Source: Methanomassiliicoccales archaeon
GTDB lineage: Archaea; Thermoplasmatota; Thermoplasmata; Methanomassiliicoccales; JACIVX01
Direction: 5' to 3'
Assembly: GCA_014361295.1 (NCBI GenBank)
Contig: JACIVX010000001.1
Coordinates: 1,334,293-1,398,292 of the forward strand
Length of the DNA stretch: 64,000 bases
In this document: piece by piece, positions 16,890-26,283 of the stretch
Layout of the letters: each line of letters opens with the position of its first letter
Numbering within the stretch: position 1 is the stretch's first letter
Translations under genes and position numbers: made by a program
The notes under the pieces: model-generated
Databases searched by the model: none
Seen by the model: the letters and a program-made list of their open reading frames with translations, nothing else
What the model was told of the DNA's origin: nothing

Positions 16890-17654
16890 TTGAGGATTTT
16901 ATCCTGGAATGTCAACGGTCTCAGAGCAGTCCTCCAAAAAGGATTCATTGAGTGGCTTAGATCTGATAATCCAGATATAATTTGCATTCAGGAGACGAAG
17001 ATTTCGGATCGGCAAATGCCGCGGGCACTGAGTAGGGTAAGGGGATATCACATTTACCTCTCGTCATCGCAGGAGAAGAAGGGATACAGCGGGGTAGGAC
17101 TTTTTTCTAAGAGGGAACCAATTTCAATTGAGAATGGCATCGGCATCGAGAAATTTGATAAAGAGGGAAGAATCCAGATTGCTCGATATGAAGACTTCCT
17201 TCTTTTTAATGTCTATTTTCCAAATGGGAAGGCATCGATGGAACGTCTAAGGTACAAACTCGCATTCTATGATCATTTCTTGCATTATGTGAAAAAGTTT
17301 TTGGAAAAAGATGAGAAGATTATCATCTGCGGGGATGTTAACACCGCGCACAAGGAAATCGATCTGGCAAGACCGAAAGAAAACGAGAAGGTTTCAGGAT
17401 TTCTTCCGGAAGAGAGGGCATGGATCGACCGTTTAATTGAAAGTGGTTTTCTCGATACTTTTCGAGTCTTTAACCAATCACCTGGCCAGTATTCTTGGTG
17501 GGATATGAAGACAAAGGCGAGAGAAAGAAACGTTGGATGGCGCATCGATTATTTCTTCATCAGCAGGAACATGTTAGATCGCTTGAAGACAGCTTTCATC
17601 TTGAAAGAAGTGCAGGGCAGTGATCACTGCCCTGTCGGCATCGAGCTTATCTGA
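16890..17654 (+). CDS. xth: Exodeoxyribonuclease III / AP endonuclease
   Basis: About 254 residues. The enzyme cuts abasic sites and degrades 3' ends in base-excision repair. Active-site elements are all present: LSWNVNGLRA, IQETK, NVYFPNG, GDVNTAHKEIDL, RIDYFF and GSDHCPVG. The GFLPEERAW segment is typical of the bacterial ExoIII-like branch. A start at TTG 16890 is proposed because AAGGTGAGGG just before it is a strong ribosome-binding site; a GTG at 16881 lies inside that site and would add three residues. Confidence 0.95.
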   Translation: MRILSWNVNGLRAVLQKGFIEWLRSDNPDIICIQETKISDRQMPRALSRVRGYHIYLSSSQEKKGYSGVGLFSKREPISIENGIGIEKFDKEGRIQIARYEDFLLFNVYFPNGKASMERLRYKLAFYDHFLHYVKKFLEKDEKIIICGDVNTAHKEIDLARPKENEKVSGFLPEERAWIDRLIESGFLDTFRVFNQSPGQYSWWDMKTKARERNVGWRIDYFFISRNMLDRLKTAFILKEVQGSDHCPVGIELI

Positions 17655-17671
17655 TCATAAGCGATCTATTG

Positions 17672-18973
17672 CTATTCCTTTGAACGCTTTAACTGGACCC
17701 AACGCCATATTGGGTTGATACTCAGTTTTTTACCCTCTCCTCTCGATTTTCCAGTGATCAGGATATCTTTTTTAAACAACCAGACAGCAATGTAGACTGT
17801 GAGCAGTCCGAACAACGCCTGGTAAACGATGCCTGCGGCGACAAAGGTATAGTTGTCTAGCATCAGATTCTGCATAGCCAACATGGGATGTGAAAAAGGA
17901 ATTGCAAACAGTATGATCTGAACAACAAAAGGTAGCGTATCGAAGTCGCCAAAAATGAGAATGAACATCGGAATGATTGCCAGGAAGGTGATGGGCATGG
18001 TAAGTGTCTGTGCGGATTTCATATTCTTTGCGAAAATGCCCAGCAGCATGCAAAGTGCGAGTGCCGCAAAAAGACTGAGAAAGAGTGTAATCCCTGTTAA
18101 CAGGTAATCGAAGAGACTCAATTCGAAGCCATAAGTCGCCAAATCTACCGGTGATTGTTGCTGGATCGAAGAGATGTAATATCCGAAGCCGATCATGTAG
18201 ATGACCGCCATAATCAGTCCAACAATCGCAGCACCGACAAGTTTTCCGAAGACGATGGAACTCCTTTTCACAGGCAATGTGAGGAGCGTTTCAAGCGTCT
18301 TGTTTTCCTTTTCACTTCCCATAGAAGAAATGACCGTTCCACCAGAAATGACAATGACAAGAACGACTACGAGAGGAATCACGAAACTCTGTTGTGAAAG
18401 AATGCCCATGATCGTCGTTGGGGATACACCCGTCAATTGCCTGTTCTTGAACATCGTCGTCTCGTTTTTGACCGTGGGGTTAAGGATGGTTTTCGGGCTC
18501 ACTTTCGATTCGTTACCAATGAGATGCTCTGCAATCGCAAAATTCATCTGCTGGATGAGCGCTTCAACGACGCCTGATGGAATACTGTCGAGAACGCCAC
18601 TTCCCCTCATGATCCAAATGATTTGGATCTCGCCTGACCTATTATTCAAAATGTTCTCTGAGAAATTATCTGGGAAAATGATAAGCGCCGTGCCACCTTT
18701 TTCCTCAACTGTCCTAATCCCTTCATTTATATCGGAGTCGTTATAGACAACCTCAGCGAGCTTTGTGAGCGATGATACCGCGATCTCCGAAACTGGCGTC
18801 TTGTCGAGATCGATGACGCCGATGATTGGAGGTTTTGAAGCTTCTTCACCAACGCTGCCTATCATGTTTCCTAGCGATCCGAAAATAACGGCCATAACGA
18901 TGATCGGCACAATCGTCGCTGGTGTTAGAAGTTCTCTAATCTCCTTCTTTGTGATGTTCAGAAATCCTCTCAT
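17672..18973 (-). CDS. ABC-2 type exporter permease (NatB-like)
   Basis: 433 residues. One membrane segment near residues 17-35 is followed by an extracytoplasmic domain to about residue 200, then five more hydrophobic segments; this is the CPBP-free NatB/ABC-2 layout. The conserved SSMGSEKENKTLETLLTLPV coupling segment at about 225-245 confirms the family. Its start overlaps the stop of the ATPase gene by four bases (ATGA). Substrate unknown; relatives export sodium, antibiotics or peptides. Confidence 0.9.
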   Translation of the reverse strand: MRGFLNITKKEIRELLTPATIVPIIVMAVIFGSLGNMIGSVGEEASKPPIIGVIDLDKTPVSEIAVSSLTKLAEVVYNDSDINEGIRTVEEKGGTALIIFPDNFSENILNNRSGEIQIIWIMRGSGVLDSIPSGVVEALIQQMNFAIAEHLIGNESKVSPKTILNPTVKNETTMFKNRQLTGVSPTTIMGILSQQSFVIPLVVVLVIVISGGTVISSMGSEKENKTLETLLTLPVKRSSIVFGKLVGAAIVGLIMAVIYMIGFGYYISSIQQQSPVDLATYGFELSLFDYLLTGITLFLSLFAALALCMLLGIFAKNMKSAQTLTMPITFLAIIPMFILIFGDFDTLPFVVQIILFAIPFSHPMLAMQNLMLDNYTFVAAGIVYQALFGLLTVYIAVWLFKKDILITGKSRGEGKKLSINPIWRWVQLKRSKE

Positions 18974-19692
18974 GAGACCACCTTGACAAATACATCTTCG
19001 ATATTCTCAGCGCTGTATCTCTCTTTCAGCTCCTTGGGAGAACCAGTTTCGACGATCTTGCCATCGTTGATGAGCGCGATGCGGTCGCATAGGAATTCAA
19101 CTTCAAGCATGTTGTGCGATGAGAGGAGAACTGTCATCCCCTCGGCTGAAGCCTTCCTCACGATGTTTCTGATTTCCTTGGCATTGATCACATCGAGACC
19201 AGAGGTAGGCTCATCGAGAATTGCAATTTTCGGCTCAACCATGAGGGCGCGGCCGACGAGAAGGCGACGTGTCATCCCTTTGCTGTAAGTCTCCACTTTA
19301 TCGTCAATTCTTTTACCGAGATTTGCGATATTAATACCTCTTTCCACCATCGATTCATATCGTTTTCCGAGCGACGGATCGAAGAAAGCTGCAATGAATT
19401 TCAGATACTCCCTTCCCGTCAGATTCTTGTAAGCGCCAGCATCCTCGGGAAGGTAGCTGATGATCTTCCTTATTTCATCCTGATCTCGCTCGAGATCCTT
19501 ATCGAATATCCTCACACGGCCCGAAGAAATCTGCAACAGTGTTGCGAGGATCCTGAGCGTCGTTGTTTTACCCGCACCGTTCGGGCCAATCAGGCCGAAG
19601 ATCTCGCCGACGTCGACGGAAAATGATATTCCCTTAACTGCAGTGAATTTTCCGTACATCTTGACGAGGTTGCTCACCTCGATTGCCTTCAA
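18970..19692 (-). CDS. ABC-2 type exporter ATP-binding protein
   Basis: 240 residues with Walker A GPNGAGKTT, Q-loop, a variant signature YSKGMTRRL, Walker B IAILDEPTSGLD and the H-loop SSHNMLEVE. It energises the permease encoded directly downstream with a four-base overlap. The NatA-like subgroup is suggested by the short length and the QDEIRKIISYLPEDAG segment. An A/G-rich TATACCTATTG region precedes it with GGAGG at about 19702-19706 serving as the ribosome-binding site. Confidence 0.94.
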   Translation of the reverse strand: MKAIEVSNLVKMYGKFTAVKGISFSVDVGEIFGLIGPNGAGKTTTLRILATLLQISSGRVRIFDKDLERDQDEIRKIISYLPEDAGAYKNLTGREYLKFIAAFFDPSLGKRYESMVERGINIANLGKRIDDKVETYSKGMTRRLLVGRALMVEPKIAILDEPTSGLDVINAKEIRNIVRKASAEGMTVLLSSHNMLEVEFLCDRIALINDGKIVETGSPKELKERYSAENIEDVFVKVVS

Positions 19693-19759
19693 TAGGTATA
19701 CCTCCTCGAATCCCTAATCGACTCCATGATCGAATTAATCTAGATATTAAATTGACTGC

Positions 19760-20506
19760 CTAAAAATCGATCATATCACTTCTTAATCCCAGCTTCCTCA
19801 TCAGTGTGAGACAATTTTTGGGGGCGTACGCATTGTAATCGTTGTTCCAGTATCCATAAACCTCTTCAACATCAAGTGATTCCAGAATCTTAGCCCATTC
19901 CTTGATCTCGTTCTCGCTGTATTCATAACGGTACCATGACTTGCGACCATGCCATCTCACGTATGCGAAGCCAGCAGTGATCACATCCTGAATGATCATT
20001 TTAGGGGAATCCACGAGACACGTTGCGACCTTATATTTGTCCATCAAAGATCTTGTTTCCGAAGTGATCCAGCTCTGATTTCTGAACTCGATCGCGTATT
20101 TATGATTACTAGGAAGTGTGGCAAGGAAGCTCTCAAACTTATCAAAGTCCTGTTTCATCGCAGGTGGTAGCTGTATTAGAATGGGACCGAGTTTTTCGCC
20201 CAACAAGTCCAGTCTCTCGATAAAAACCGATAAGTCCTCTTCGACACCTTCGAGACGCTTGATATGGGTGATCTTACGACTCATCTTAGGACAAAAAATA
20301 AAATGCTCGGGCGTTCTAGCCTTCCAGCCCTTGACCATGCCCTCGTACGGAAGCCTATAAAATGACATGTTGATCTCGACCGAGTCGAAATATTTTGCAT
20401 ATTCCTCAAGCATTTTTTCTGGCGGGCAGTTCTGCGAATAGAGCTTGCCGATCCAGTCTCTGTAGCTCCAACCGCTACAGCCGAGGTAGTACTTCTTAGT
20501 GGACAT
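19760..20506 (-). CDS. DUF72 family protein (TIM-barrel fold)
   Basis: About 248 residues. Family hallmarks are YLGCSGWSYRDWIGKLY, FDSVEINMSFYRLP, LIQLPPAMK, AIEFRNQSW, FAYVRWHGR and VYGYWNNDYNAYAPKN. DUF72 proteins are TIM barrels of unknown reaction, widespread in archaea and bacteria. A TATA box TTTATAAG on the minus strand (about 20531-20538) lies some 28 bases before ATG 20506, so the transcript may have almost no leader; an in-frame ATG at 20518 would add four residues. Confidence 0.92.
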   Translation of the reverse strand: MSTKKYYLGCSGWSYRDWIGKLYSQNCPPEKMLEEYAKYFDSVEINMSFYRLPYEGMVKGWKARTPEHFIFCPKMSRKITHIKRLEGVEEDLSVFIERLDLLGEKLGPILIQLPPAMKQDFDKFESFLATLPSNHKYAIEFRNQSWITSETRSLMDKYKVATCLVDSPKMIIQDVITAGFAYVRWHGRKSWYRYEYSENEIKEWAKILESLDVEEVYGYWNNDYNAYAPKNCLTLMRKLGLRSDMIDF

Positions 20507-20726
20507 CGCTATTATCATTCGCTATGGTTCTTATAAATTCGAATGTTGTGATTGGCCAGAATTCAAAATCGTTTTGAAAAGAATACAGTCTTTCAGCTCC
20601 CAAGGTTACAGGTGCATGTCCAAGATAACACGGAATCATCACATCAGCGCTATCCAAGTGAATTCCTCATGAGCGAGAATATTCAAATCGTCGAAGAGAT
20701 TCCCATTCACAGCTTAATTAATATGT

Positions 20727-20993
20727 TCAAAATTGAGTGCGCTGATATTTCATCTTTAGTGCTATCAGCACGACGTTCAGACTTAACGCGATGGCATTCC
20801 AGAAAATGACAGGCAAACTGTCTATCAGGATGCCGTAAACCATCCAAAGAAACATGCCAATGCCAAGGAGCAAAAGCATGCCTGACGAGACATCCTCCAT
20901 CTTTTTTGTTCTAAATCCCTTAACAATCTGAGGAACGAATCCCATAGTCGTGAGGAAACCAGCTAATAAGCCCAGAAGTGTCCAATTATCCAT
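20727..20993 (-). CDS. SemiSWEET-type PQ-loop transporter
   Basis: 88 residues forming three membrane helices (about 7-23, 39-58, 60-80), the size of a bacterial SemiSWEET half-transporter, which works as a dimer. The PQ motif is in FVPQIVKGFRTKKMEDVS after the first helix. Such proteins carry sugars down a gradient. It stands alone in a gene-poor region; the ATG at 20993 has no clear Shine-Dalgarno sequence. Confidence 0.88.
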   Translation of the reverse strand: MDNWTLLGLLAGFLTTMGFVPQIVKGFRTKKMEDVSSGMLLLLGIGMFLWMVYGILIDSLPVIFWNAIALSLNVVLIALKMKYQRTQF

Positions 20994-21505
20994 GATCGGG
21001 AATATCTATTCCACAGATTATGCTTTCTCCCCCCCCCAAATTCTTTTGTGATGAAAAATCCCCTTTTAGACTCTTTCTCATTATCTAGGAGATGTGATGA
21101 ATTCGTTATTAGCTCAATCAATTGTAGACAGAAAAGGCATAATTCTGCCAGAAACCGGTATTCAGGCTTCGTGCAATTGATTGAAATTAGATTCATGAGT
21201 TTGCAACGTGAAGACTTTCAGAAAGCGACGCCGTGAAAAGATGCTTAAGAATAAAATTGTTCAATATGTAGGAAAGATGTTGAAATCAAAAATTAATGCC
21301 ATTCTCATCATTCCGCTCCTCGGTTACCTTTGCATAGAAAATGCAATACTGTCTCAATATCGCATGTACCAGTTCTAATTAATTGAATAAACTCCTTTAC
21401 CGTCCACTCAATAACCCGAATTTATTAACGGGCGAATCATTAGTTACATGACGAATCTCGTGAGAATTTGCACTGTTAGCCATATCGCTGGAATGGTGAA
21501 GAAAC
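20994..21505. other. Intergenic region, no gene supported
   Basis: AT-rich, with a run of nine C at 21029-21037 and no reading frame that looks coding. GGTGA at 21495-21499 is the ribosome-binding site of the LysE-type gene that follows. No repeat, hairpin or RNA gene was recognised. Confidence 0.5.
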
Positions 21506-22126
21506 GTGTTGATTGAGGTTCTCGGTCTCCTCTCGCTCGGTTTTCTTGTCGGGCTCAGCGGGGCCATAATCCCAGGTCCACTTCTTGCATTTACTGTACT
21601 TGACACGAGTAAGAAACAGAAAATAACGGCGCATATAATCATCTTCGGCCATGTTGTCTGGGAATTAGGAATCATCCTTCTCATTCTCGTTGGTTTCGGC
21701 TACCTTCTGATCAACAACAAGTGGATTGTTTTTCTTATTGGTGGAGTTGTTCTTGCGATCATGGGAACAATAATGATGCTTGGAAAGGGAGGAGAAATCA
21801 GGATGAAGAGCTCCCGGGTCGACTCTTCTTTTGTCGGCGGGATTTTCTACACAGCATTCAACCCATCACAACCAGCCTGGTGGGCAACCGCTGGCCTTGC
21901 CTTATTGATAACAGGATTGGAGGTATTGGGTATTGCTGGCGTCATTCTCGTCACATTCGGACACTGGCTATCAGATTTTGCTTATTACTTACTCGTCTCT
22001 TTCATCATTCATCGGCATGAAGAATTCATCAATCCCCGTCAGAGACAGCTGACATTGATCCTCGGTGCCTTTCTCCTAATTCTGGGCATCTATTTTCTAA
22101 TCGTGAGTTTTAATGGTTTGGGTTGA
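21506..22126 (+). CDS. LysE-family transporter
   Basis: 206 residues with six hydrophobic segments. The first contains GFLVGLSGAIIPGPLLAFTV, matching the conserved GxxxPGP of the LysE/RhtB exporter family; FNPSQPAWWATAG corresponds to the second conserved half. Substrates of the family are amino acids and other small solutes and cannot be told here. The start is a GTG at 21506 with GGTGA six bases upstream. Confidence 0.88.
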   Translation: MLIEVLGLLSLGFLVGLSGAIIPGPLLAFTVLDTSKKQKITAHIIIFGHVVWELGIILLILVGFGYLLINNKWIVFLIGGVVLAIMGTIMMLGKGGEIRMKSSRVDSSFVGGIFYTAFNPSQPAWWATAGLALLITGLEVLGIAGVILVTFGHWLSDFAYYLLVSFIIHRHEEFINPRQRQLTLILGAFLLILGIYFLIVSFNGLG

Positions 22127-22667
22127 ATTTTCAATATTGATTGGCAATTGGCAAATTCATTCCAAAATAATCGAAAGAGAGATGTTATCATAAAGACAAA
22201 AAGTCATCCAAAAAAGAATACAGATGCTAATCAATGGTTAATAGCAACTTCTAGTGATTTTTTTCGCAATGGGGTTTCTGCAAATTTGATAGGGATATGA
22301 GATCACTTATCACTTCTACGTCTAGGCAAATAGATACTCGTAGACCGATTCTTCGTATCTCGGTCTTTTTATATTCCGGAGCACAGTCCTTTTTTTCGAT
22401 CAAAAAGACAGATTTGTACGTTCACTTTTTCACAATAGAATGCATCTTCGCGTCACTCTTATCATAATTAATGAGACCTCAATGAGTCATAGAGATTCTA
22501 ACTTCGATGTATAAGAATCTCACTAATGGCATATAGAGCTAGCAAATTCGTGAATAACACCTTATCAACAAGTAAAAGTCTACTCTATGGAAATCGAATC
22601 AAATAGAATGTTGAGGTATATTGATGGAAACCGGGATTTTTAATGCCAGTTCTCTTTTAGCAATTAC
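22127..22667. other. Intergenic region of 540 bases, nothing recognised
   Basis: AT-rich with several T runs (for example near 22258-22264 and 22390-22397). No open frame of plausible codon use, tRNA or clear inverted repeat was found. The right end probably holds the terminator of the minus-strand DUF1638 gene. Confidence 0.4.
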
Positions 22668-23510
22668 TCAGGGATCTCCGGTCTGATCATTACGTTTAAT
22701 CATATTGTTCTTCGCCCTATCGTACGAGTGCTCGATCGCGTCCAGAGTTATGAATTCCTTTTCAAGCGAAGCCTTCTGAAAATTGAACTCGCGCACGAAA
22801 TCATCGACGTGCCGCTCAAAAGTCTCTTGATCACCGAGACCCGTGTCCAGCTTCAGCGCCATCTTATAGCCAGCTATTTCGAAAAGCCATTTAAGCATAC
22901 TCAGATCGTTCTTGTCGATTCCTCTTGTCAATTCCATTTTATAAATAAGCTCACGCCAGTGTTCTGCCCATGCAGGCGTGAGATAAAAGACTCCAGGATA
23001 GCGTTTTAACAAACGATAATAACCATCCGTACCGCCAAGTACTGCTGCAATGCAATCATCCACTGGTCGACCCTGATCATCCGTGAGCATGAATAGGTCT
23101 CGTCCGCACTCCTTCTCAATCTCAGAGATATCTTTGAACGCATTGCCGCAGAGGCCATAAAAGAGAAGGATGGATCTGCACTTCGGCGCAATGAGATTCA
23201 CAGATTCCAAAACCTCCTTCCGTAATCTCTGAGGGTCTTCATGTAGTCCCATGGATTTCATGAGGATCAGAACGTTAAAGCCATCTTCTGGGAAGTGATC
23301 AAGTTCGTCTTGTTTGATCGGGCAAATCTTTGCCTCGACTTGTGCTCTTCTCAACTTCCTCAACAGGTTCTTTGAATCCTCATTTTCGATGACGAAGACT
23401 CGTGCGATATCCTTATCGCGTTTGATGGCGTGGACGATTTCGTCCTCAAGAATGGGGCAACCGATAATGCCAAGAGAGCCGGATACGGAATTCACGGGGA
23501 TATGAATCAC
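22668..23510 (-). CDS. DUF1638 family protein
   Basis: 280 residues, soluble. LGIIGCPILEDEI at the N terminus, ILLFYGLCGNA and DDCIAAVLGGTDGYY in the middle are typical of DUF1638. The conserved Cys of CPIL, GLCGN and DDC suggest metal or cofactor binding. In methanogens and acetogens this family often sits beside corrinoid methyltransferase genes, but no methyltransferase or corrinoid protein is seen within this window, so its role here is open. ATG 23510 is the only good start. Confidence 0.9.
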   Translation of the reverse strand: MIHIPVNSVSGSLGIIGCPILEDEIVHAIKRDKDIARVFVIENEDSKNLLRKLRRAQVEAKICPIKQDELDHFPEDGFNVLILMKSMGLHEDPQRLRKEVLESVNLIAPKCRSILLFYGLCGNAFKDISEIEKECGRDLFMLTDDQGRPVDDCIAAVLGGTDGYYRLLKRYPGVFYLTPAWAEHWRELIYKMELTRGIDKNDLSMLKWLFEIAGYKMALKLDTGLGDQETFERHVDDFVREFNFQKASLEKEFITLDAIEHSYDRAKNNMIKRNDQTGDP

Positions 23511-23847
23511 AGCGCCTGTATTAATGATTAATGTTTGAAATTCGATTCGAACTCGAAAAATGTAGTTTCAAAGCATCAGGAAGGCTCCCGTTCCGCAAGC
23601 CGATGTTCATGTTATAGATGAAACTGGGTTTGAGGGTTCCGTAAATCCTGCACAGATAAGAAGTTTGCTCGTTAGGGTAGGGGCTTCTCTCTCTTCAAAT
23701 AATAGATAGTCTCAGATAATAAGTAAAATTCCCAATTAGACATGAATTCGCAGTACCCTCGTCCGTAGTTCTCTCATGACAAAAATAATTGAAGGAGACT
23801 GCCAACTTGATGTCTCTTGTATTCATTCGGTGGTCGGACGAGTGAAA
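23511..23847. other. Intergenic region upstream of DUF1638, nothing recognised
   Basis: About 340 bases with mixed composition and no plausible reading frame. It must hold the promoter of the DUF1638 gene on the minus strand and the terminator of the minus-strand tRNA(CAU). I see no strong TATA box or structured RNA. Confidence 0.35.
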
Positions 23848-23936
23848 TGGGCCCGGTCGGATTTGAACCGACGACCATCTGGTCTCTCAGAAGGATCTTA
23901 TGAGCCAGACGCTCCGCCAGACTAAGCTACGGGCCC
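23848..23936 (-). tRNA. tRNA with CAU anticodon (Met or Ile2) and a 15-base intron
   Basis: On the minus strand the acceptor GGGCCCG (23936-23930) pairs with 23855-23849, discriminator A at 23848. The anticodon stem is TCTGG (23909-23905) with CCAGA (23882-23878); the anticodon CAU is at 23902-23900. A 15-base intron occupies 23898-23884, between positions 37 and 38. The T arm reads GTCGG-TTCAAAT-CCGAC. CAU tRNAs may be elongator Met or the agmatidine-modified Ile2; the intron and sequence do not settle it by eye. Confidence 0.92.
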
Positions 23937-24083
23937 TTTGGTTTACGGATTCAGGTTATAATGCGGATTCATATAAAGGTGTTGTCCTTTGTCAGCTATC
24001 AAATGGCAACTTCAGTTGTTAACCCTTGGCGATAACTCATTATATTTCTTATTCAAATGTTTATACTGCTGAAGGAGATGTTT

Positions 24084-24650
24084 ATGGAAGGGCGCCGGAT
24101 CCCTCCTGGTCAGAAGCCGATTCGGGAATTCCCGCTATTAAGTGATGGCGAGATACCTCGCATTGATCTATCGAAATGGGATCTCACTGTGGAAGGATTG
24201 GTGAGAAATAAATTGAGATTGACTTGGGATGAGCTCCTCGTCCTTCCATTTATCAGCGTAACGAGCGATTTTCATTGTGTGACAGGTTGGAGCAGACTGG
24301 ATAATCAATGGACTGGTGTAAGATTCGTAACAATTGCGAAAATGGCTGACCCGCTTCCCGACGCGAAAAGCGTCTACATGACCGCCGATGATGGATATAC
24401 GACCAGCGTGTTTCTTCGAGACCTGATGGAAGACGATGCTCTCCTCGCCTATAAATTCGAAGATAGGCCGCTTGACCTAAATCATGGTGGTCCTTTGAGA
24501 CTCGTGATTCCAAGGAAGTATGCGTATAAATCGATAAAGTGGATCAGGCGAATTGATTTTATGGCAGAGCAGAAAGTCGGTTATTGGGAAGGGAGAGGAT
24601 ACAGCGACGCCGCTGACCCTTGGAAAGAAGAACGATACAGCAGTCACTGA
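24084..24650 (+). CDS. Sulfite-oxidase-fold molybdopterin-binding protein (YedY-like), stand-alone domain
   Basis: About 188 residues. The segment LPFISVTSDFHCVTGWSRLDNQWTGVRF carries the single Cys that binds molybdenum in sulfite oxidase and YedY (MsrP) relatives; GGPLRLVIPRKYAYKSIKWI is also typical. There is no signal peptide, haem domain or dimerisation domain, so it is a minimal cytoplasmic version. ATG 24084 is favoured because AAGGAG at 24072-24077 precedes it by six bases; the two upstream ATGs lie before or against that site. The DUF2284 gene follows after 34 bases. Substrate unknown. Confidence 0.9.
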   Translation: MEGRRIPPGQKPIREFPLLSDGEIPRIDLSKWDLTVEGLVRNKLRLTWDELLVLPFISVTSDFHCVTGWSRLDNQWTGVRFVTIAKMADPLPDAKSVYMTADDGYTTSVFLRDLMEDDALLAYKFEDRPLDLNHGGPLRLVIPRKYAYKSIKWIRRIDFMAEQKVGYWEGRGYSDAADPWKEERYSSH

Positions 24651-24684
24651 AAAAGGATTTGGTGGATTAGAGGGGCGATTAGCC

Positions 24685-25302
24685 TTGAGTACTTTGGAAG
24701 AAGACCTCGCAATACTCTGTGAGAAGGCGAAACAGTATGGTGCATCGAAGGCAACAATCATTTCTGCTGACAGGATCGTTGTCGATCCGAGAGTCCGTCT
24801 CAAATGTATGATTCCACTATGCGCGAGTTATGGCGTTAACCTTATGTGTCCTCCCAACGTCATAAGCCCAGAAGAGTTTGCAAAAATCCTTTCACTCTAT
24901 CGTCATGCGATTCTTGTGCAGGTACCATTAACAATCAATAATGATTTCGTGAAGATCCTTGGTCAGGGAAAGTCGTTGTCGGAGATCCGAGAAGATCAGA
25001 ATTATCGAAATTTATTATCGAAAGGTGATAGACAACTCATTGAGATTCTCTGCAAACTCGAGAAGGATTGTCTTGAAATGGGTTACAGGTTCGCTACGGG
25101 TCTATCGGCTGGAACCTGCAGGCTTTGTGAAGAATGCGTCGGACAGCATTCTGGAAAACCTTGCAGACGCCCTTTCGTAGCGAGACCCTCGATGGAAGCA
25201 GTTGGTATTGACGTGATCCAAACAGCAAAGAATGCCGGAATTGATCTAAAATTCTTCGCAAAGACGACGCCTGTGTGGTTAGGTTTGCTCCTTGTAGATT
25301 GA
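24685..25302 (+). CDS. DUF2284 family metal-binding protein
   Basis: About 205 residues with conserved cysteines: LKCMIPLCASYGVNLMCPPN near the N terminus, then GTCRLCEECVGQHSGKPCRRP. This matches DUF2284, presumed to bind Fe-S or zinc. A TTG start at 24685 is proposed: GAGGGG at 24670-24675 is well spaced and it avoids a 98-base overlap with the preceding gene that an upstream start would cause. Pairing with the molybdoprotein suggests a shared redox pathway, which is inference. Confidence 0.88.
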   Translation: MSTLEEDLAILCEKAKQYGASKATIISADRIVVDPRVRLKCMIPLCASYGVNLMCPPNVISPEEFAKILSLYRHAILVQVPLTINNDFVKILGQGKSLSEIREDQNYRNLLSKGDRQLIEILCKLEKDCLEMGYRFATGLSAGTCRLCEECVGQHSGKPCRRPFVARPSMEAVGIDVIQTAKNAGIDLKFFAKTTPVWLGLLLVD

Positions 25303-25428
25303 TGGGGGGAAGCAAAACGATTGTTTGGTATACATCTTTTTCTTCCTTTTTAAAAGGGTTTCAAATAATATTATGACGGATTGTTGACATGTCCACAGTT
25401 TCCTTGAAAAAAATGATTGAAGGCGGAG

Positions 25429-25521
25429 CGCCGTCGAGCGGGATCGAACCGCTGACCTTGTGGTTTCAACTCCCTAGGGGGGATTAACAGCCACACGCTC
25501 TACCAGCTGAGCTACGACGGC
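25429..25521 (-). tRNA. tRNA-Asn (GUU) with a 20-base intron
   Basis: Minus strand: acceptor GCCGTCG (25521-25515) pairs with 25436-25430, discriminator G at 25429. The anticodon stem TGTGG (25495-25491) pairs with CCACA (25463-25459). The anticodon GUU is at 25488-25486. An intron of 20 bases occupies 25484-25465, between positions 37 and 38. The T loop reads TTCGATC. CCA is not encoded. Confidence 0.95.
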
Positions 25522-25680
25522 ATAATTGGGCGACGCTCTAAAATGCCAGCCTCATATTAATCCTTTTTCCTTACTTTGATTAATTCTTATTGCAACCGAG
25601 GATGAATTTTCAGCGAAATCTCTTGGAGAGGAATCGTTAGCTCATGGATATAAGGTCTGAAATCGGCAACAATTCATCGT

Positions 25681-25989
25681 TTAGCCAAGCGATTCGCGAA
25701 GCTCTTTGACGGTGTTGCTCATCGAATCTAGTGTTTTTTTGAGATTGTCGAGGAATGGTTGCAATTTATCCGTCGTGACAGCTCCTTCAGGAGAGGGCTT
25801 TATGAGTCCTTCCTGTTCAAGAATCCTGAGCGAATACCGTACTTTATGCTGGGGGCAGTTCAATAATTCTGACAATCTTATTATACCGATCGGTTCGTGT
25901 GTCATGATTGCTTTGAGCATTGTCACGTGTCTCTGGAGTAAATCGATCTCGCTTTCGATTTTGCTTGTCAGAATGCTTCTTCCTCGCAT
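25681..25989 (-). CDS. Winged-helix transcriptional regulator
   Basis: About 102 residues. A winged helix is visible at EPIGIIRLSELLNCPQHKVRYSLRILEQEGLIKPSPEGAVTT, flanked by an N-terminal helix (SKIESEIDLLQRHVTMLKAI) and a C-terminal coiled-coil helix that probably dimerises. ATG 25989 is favoured because GGAG precedes it; an ATG at 26016 would add nine residues. The regulated gene is unknown; the neighbours are tRNA-Asn and, divergently, the UbiA-type gene. Confidence 0.85.
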   Translation of the reverse strand: MRGRSILTSKIESEIDLLQRHVTMLKAIMTHEPIGIIRLSELLNCPQHKVRYSLRILEQEGLIKPSPEGAVTTDKLQPFLDNLKKTLDSMSNTVKELRESLG

Positions 25990-26283
25990 TTTCTTCTCCA
26001 AGAGACGTGATAACATGTGTTGATATTTTATTCTATCTCTTTTGTTGGGATGTTCATCATAGACTCGATCAATTTCTTTCCGAGCTAAGCATTTTTTCTA
26101 ATCCAACTGTTTGTCAGGCTCGTTTACCATTTTGATCTCGATAAGCATTTTAGAAAATAATTAAAGAATAGAATGGACTTGGTAAGAGGACAGAGCATCA
26201 ACAAATTGTATATGCGGTAAAAAAGAATCATTCGTGTTTATAGGGTATAATGATATCCTCTGGCAGGCTGAAAACTGGCAAGC

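Noticed and set aside
21029-21037. A run of nine C residues
   Set aside because: It is a homopolymer in an intergenic region with no feature that would explain it; it may be a sequencing or assembly weak spot.
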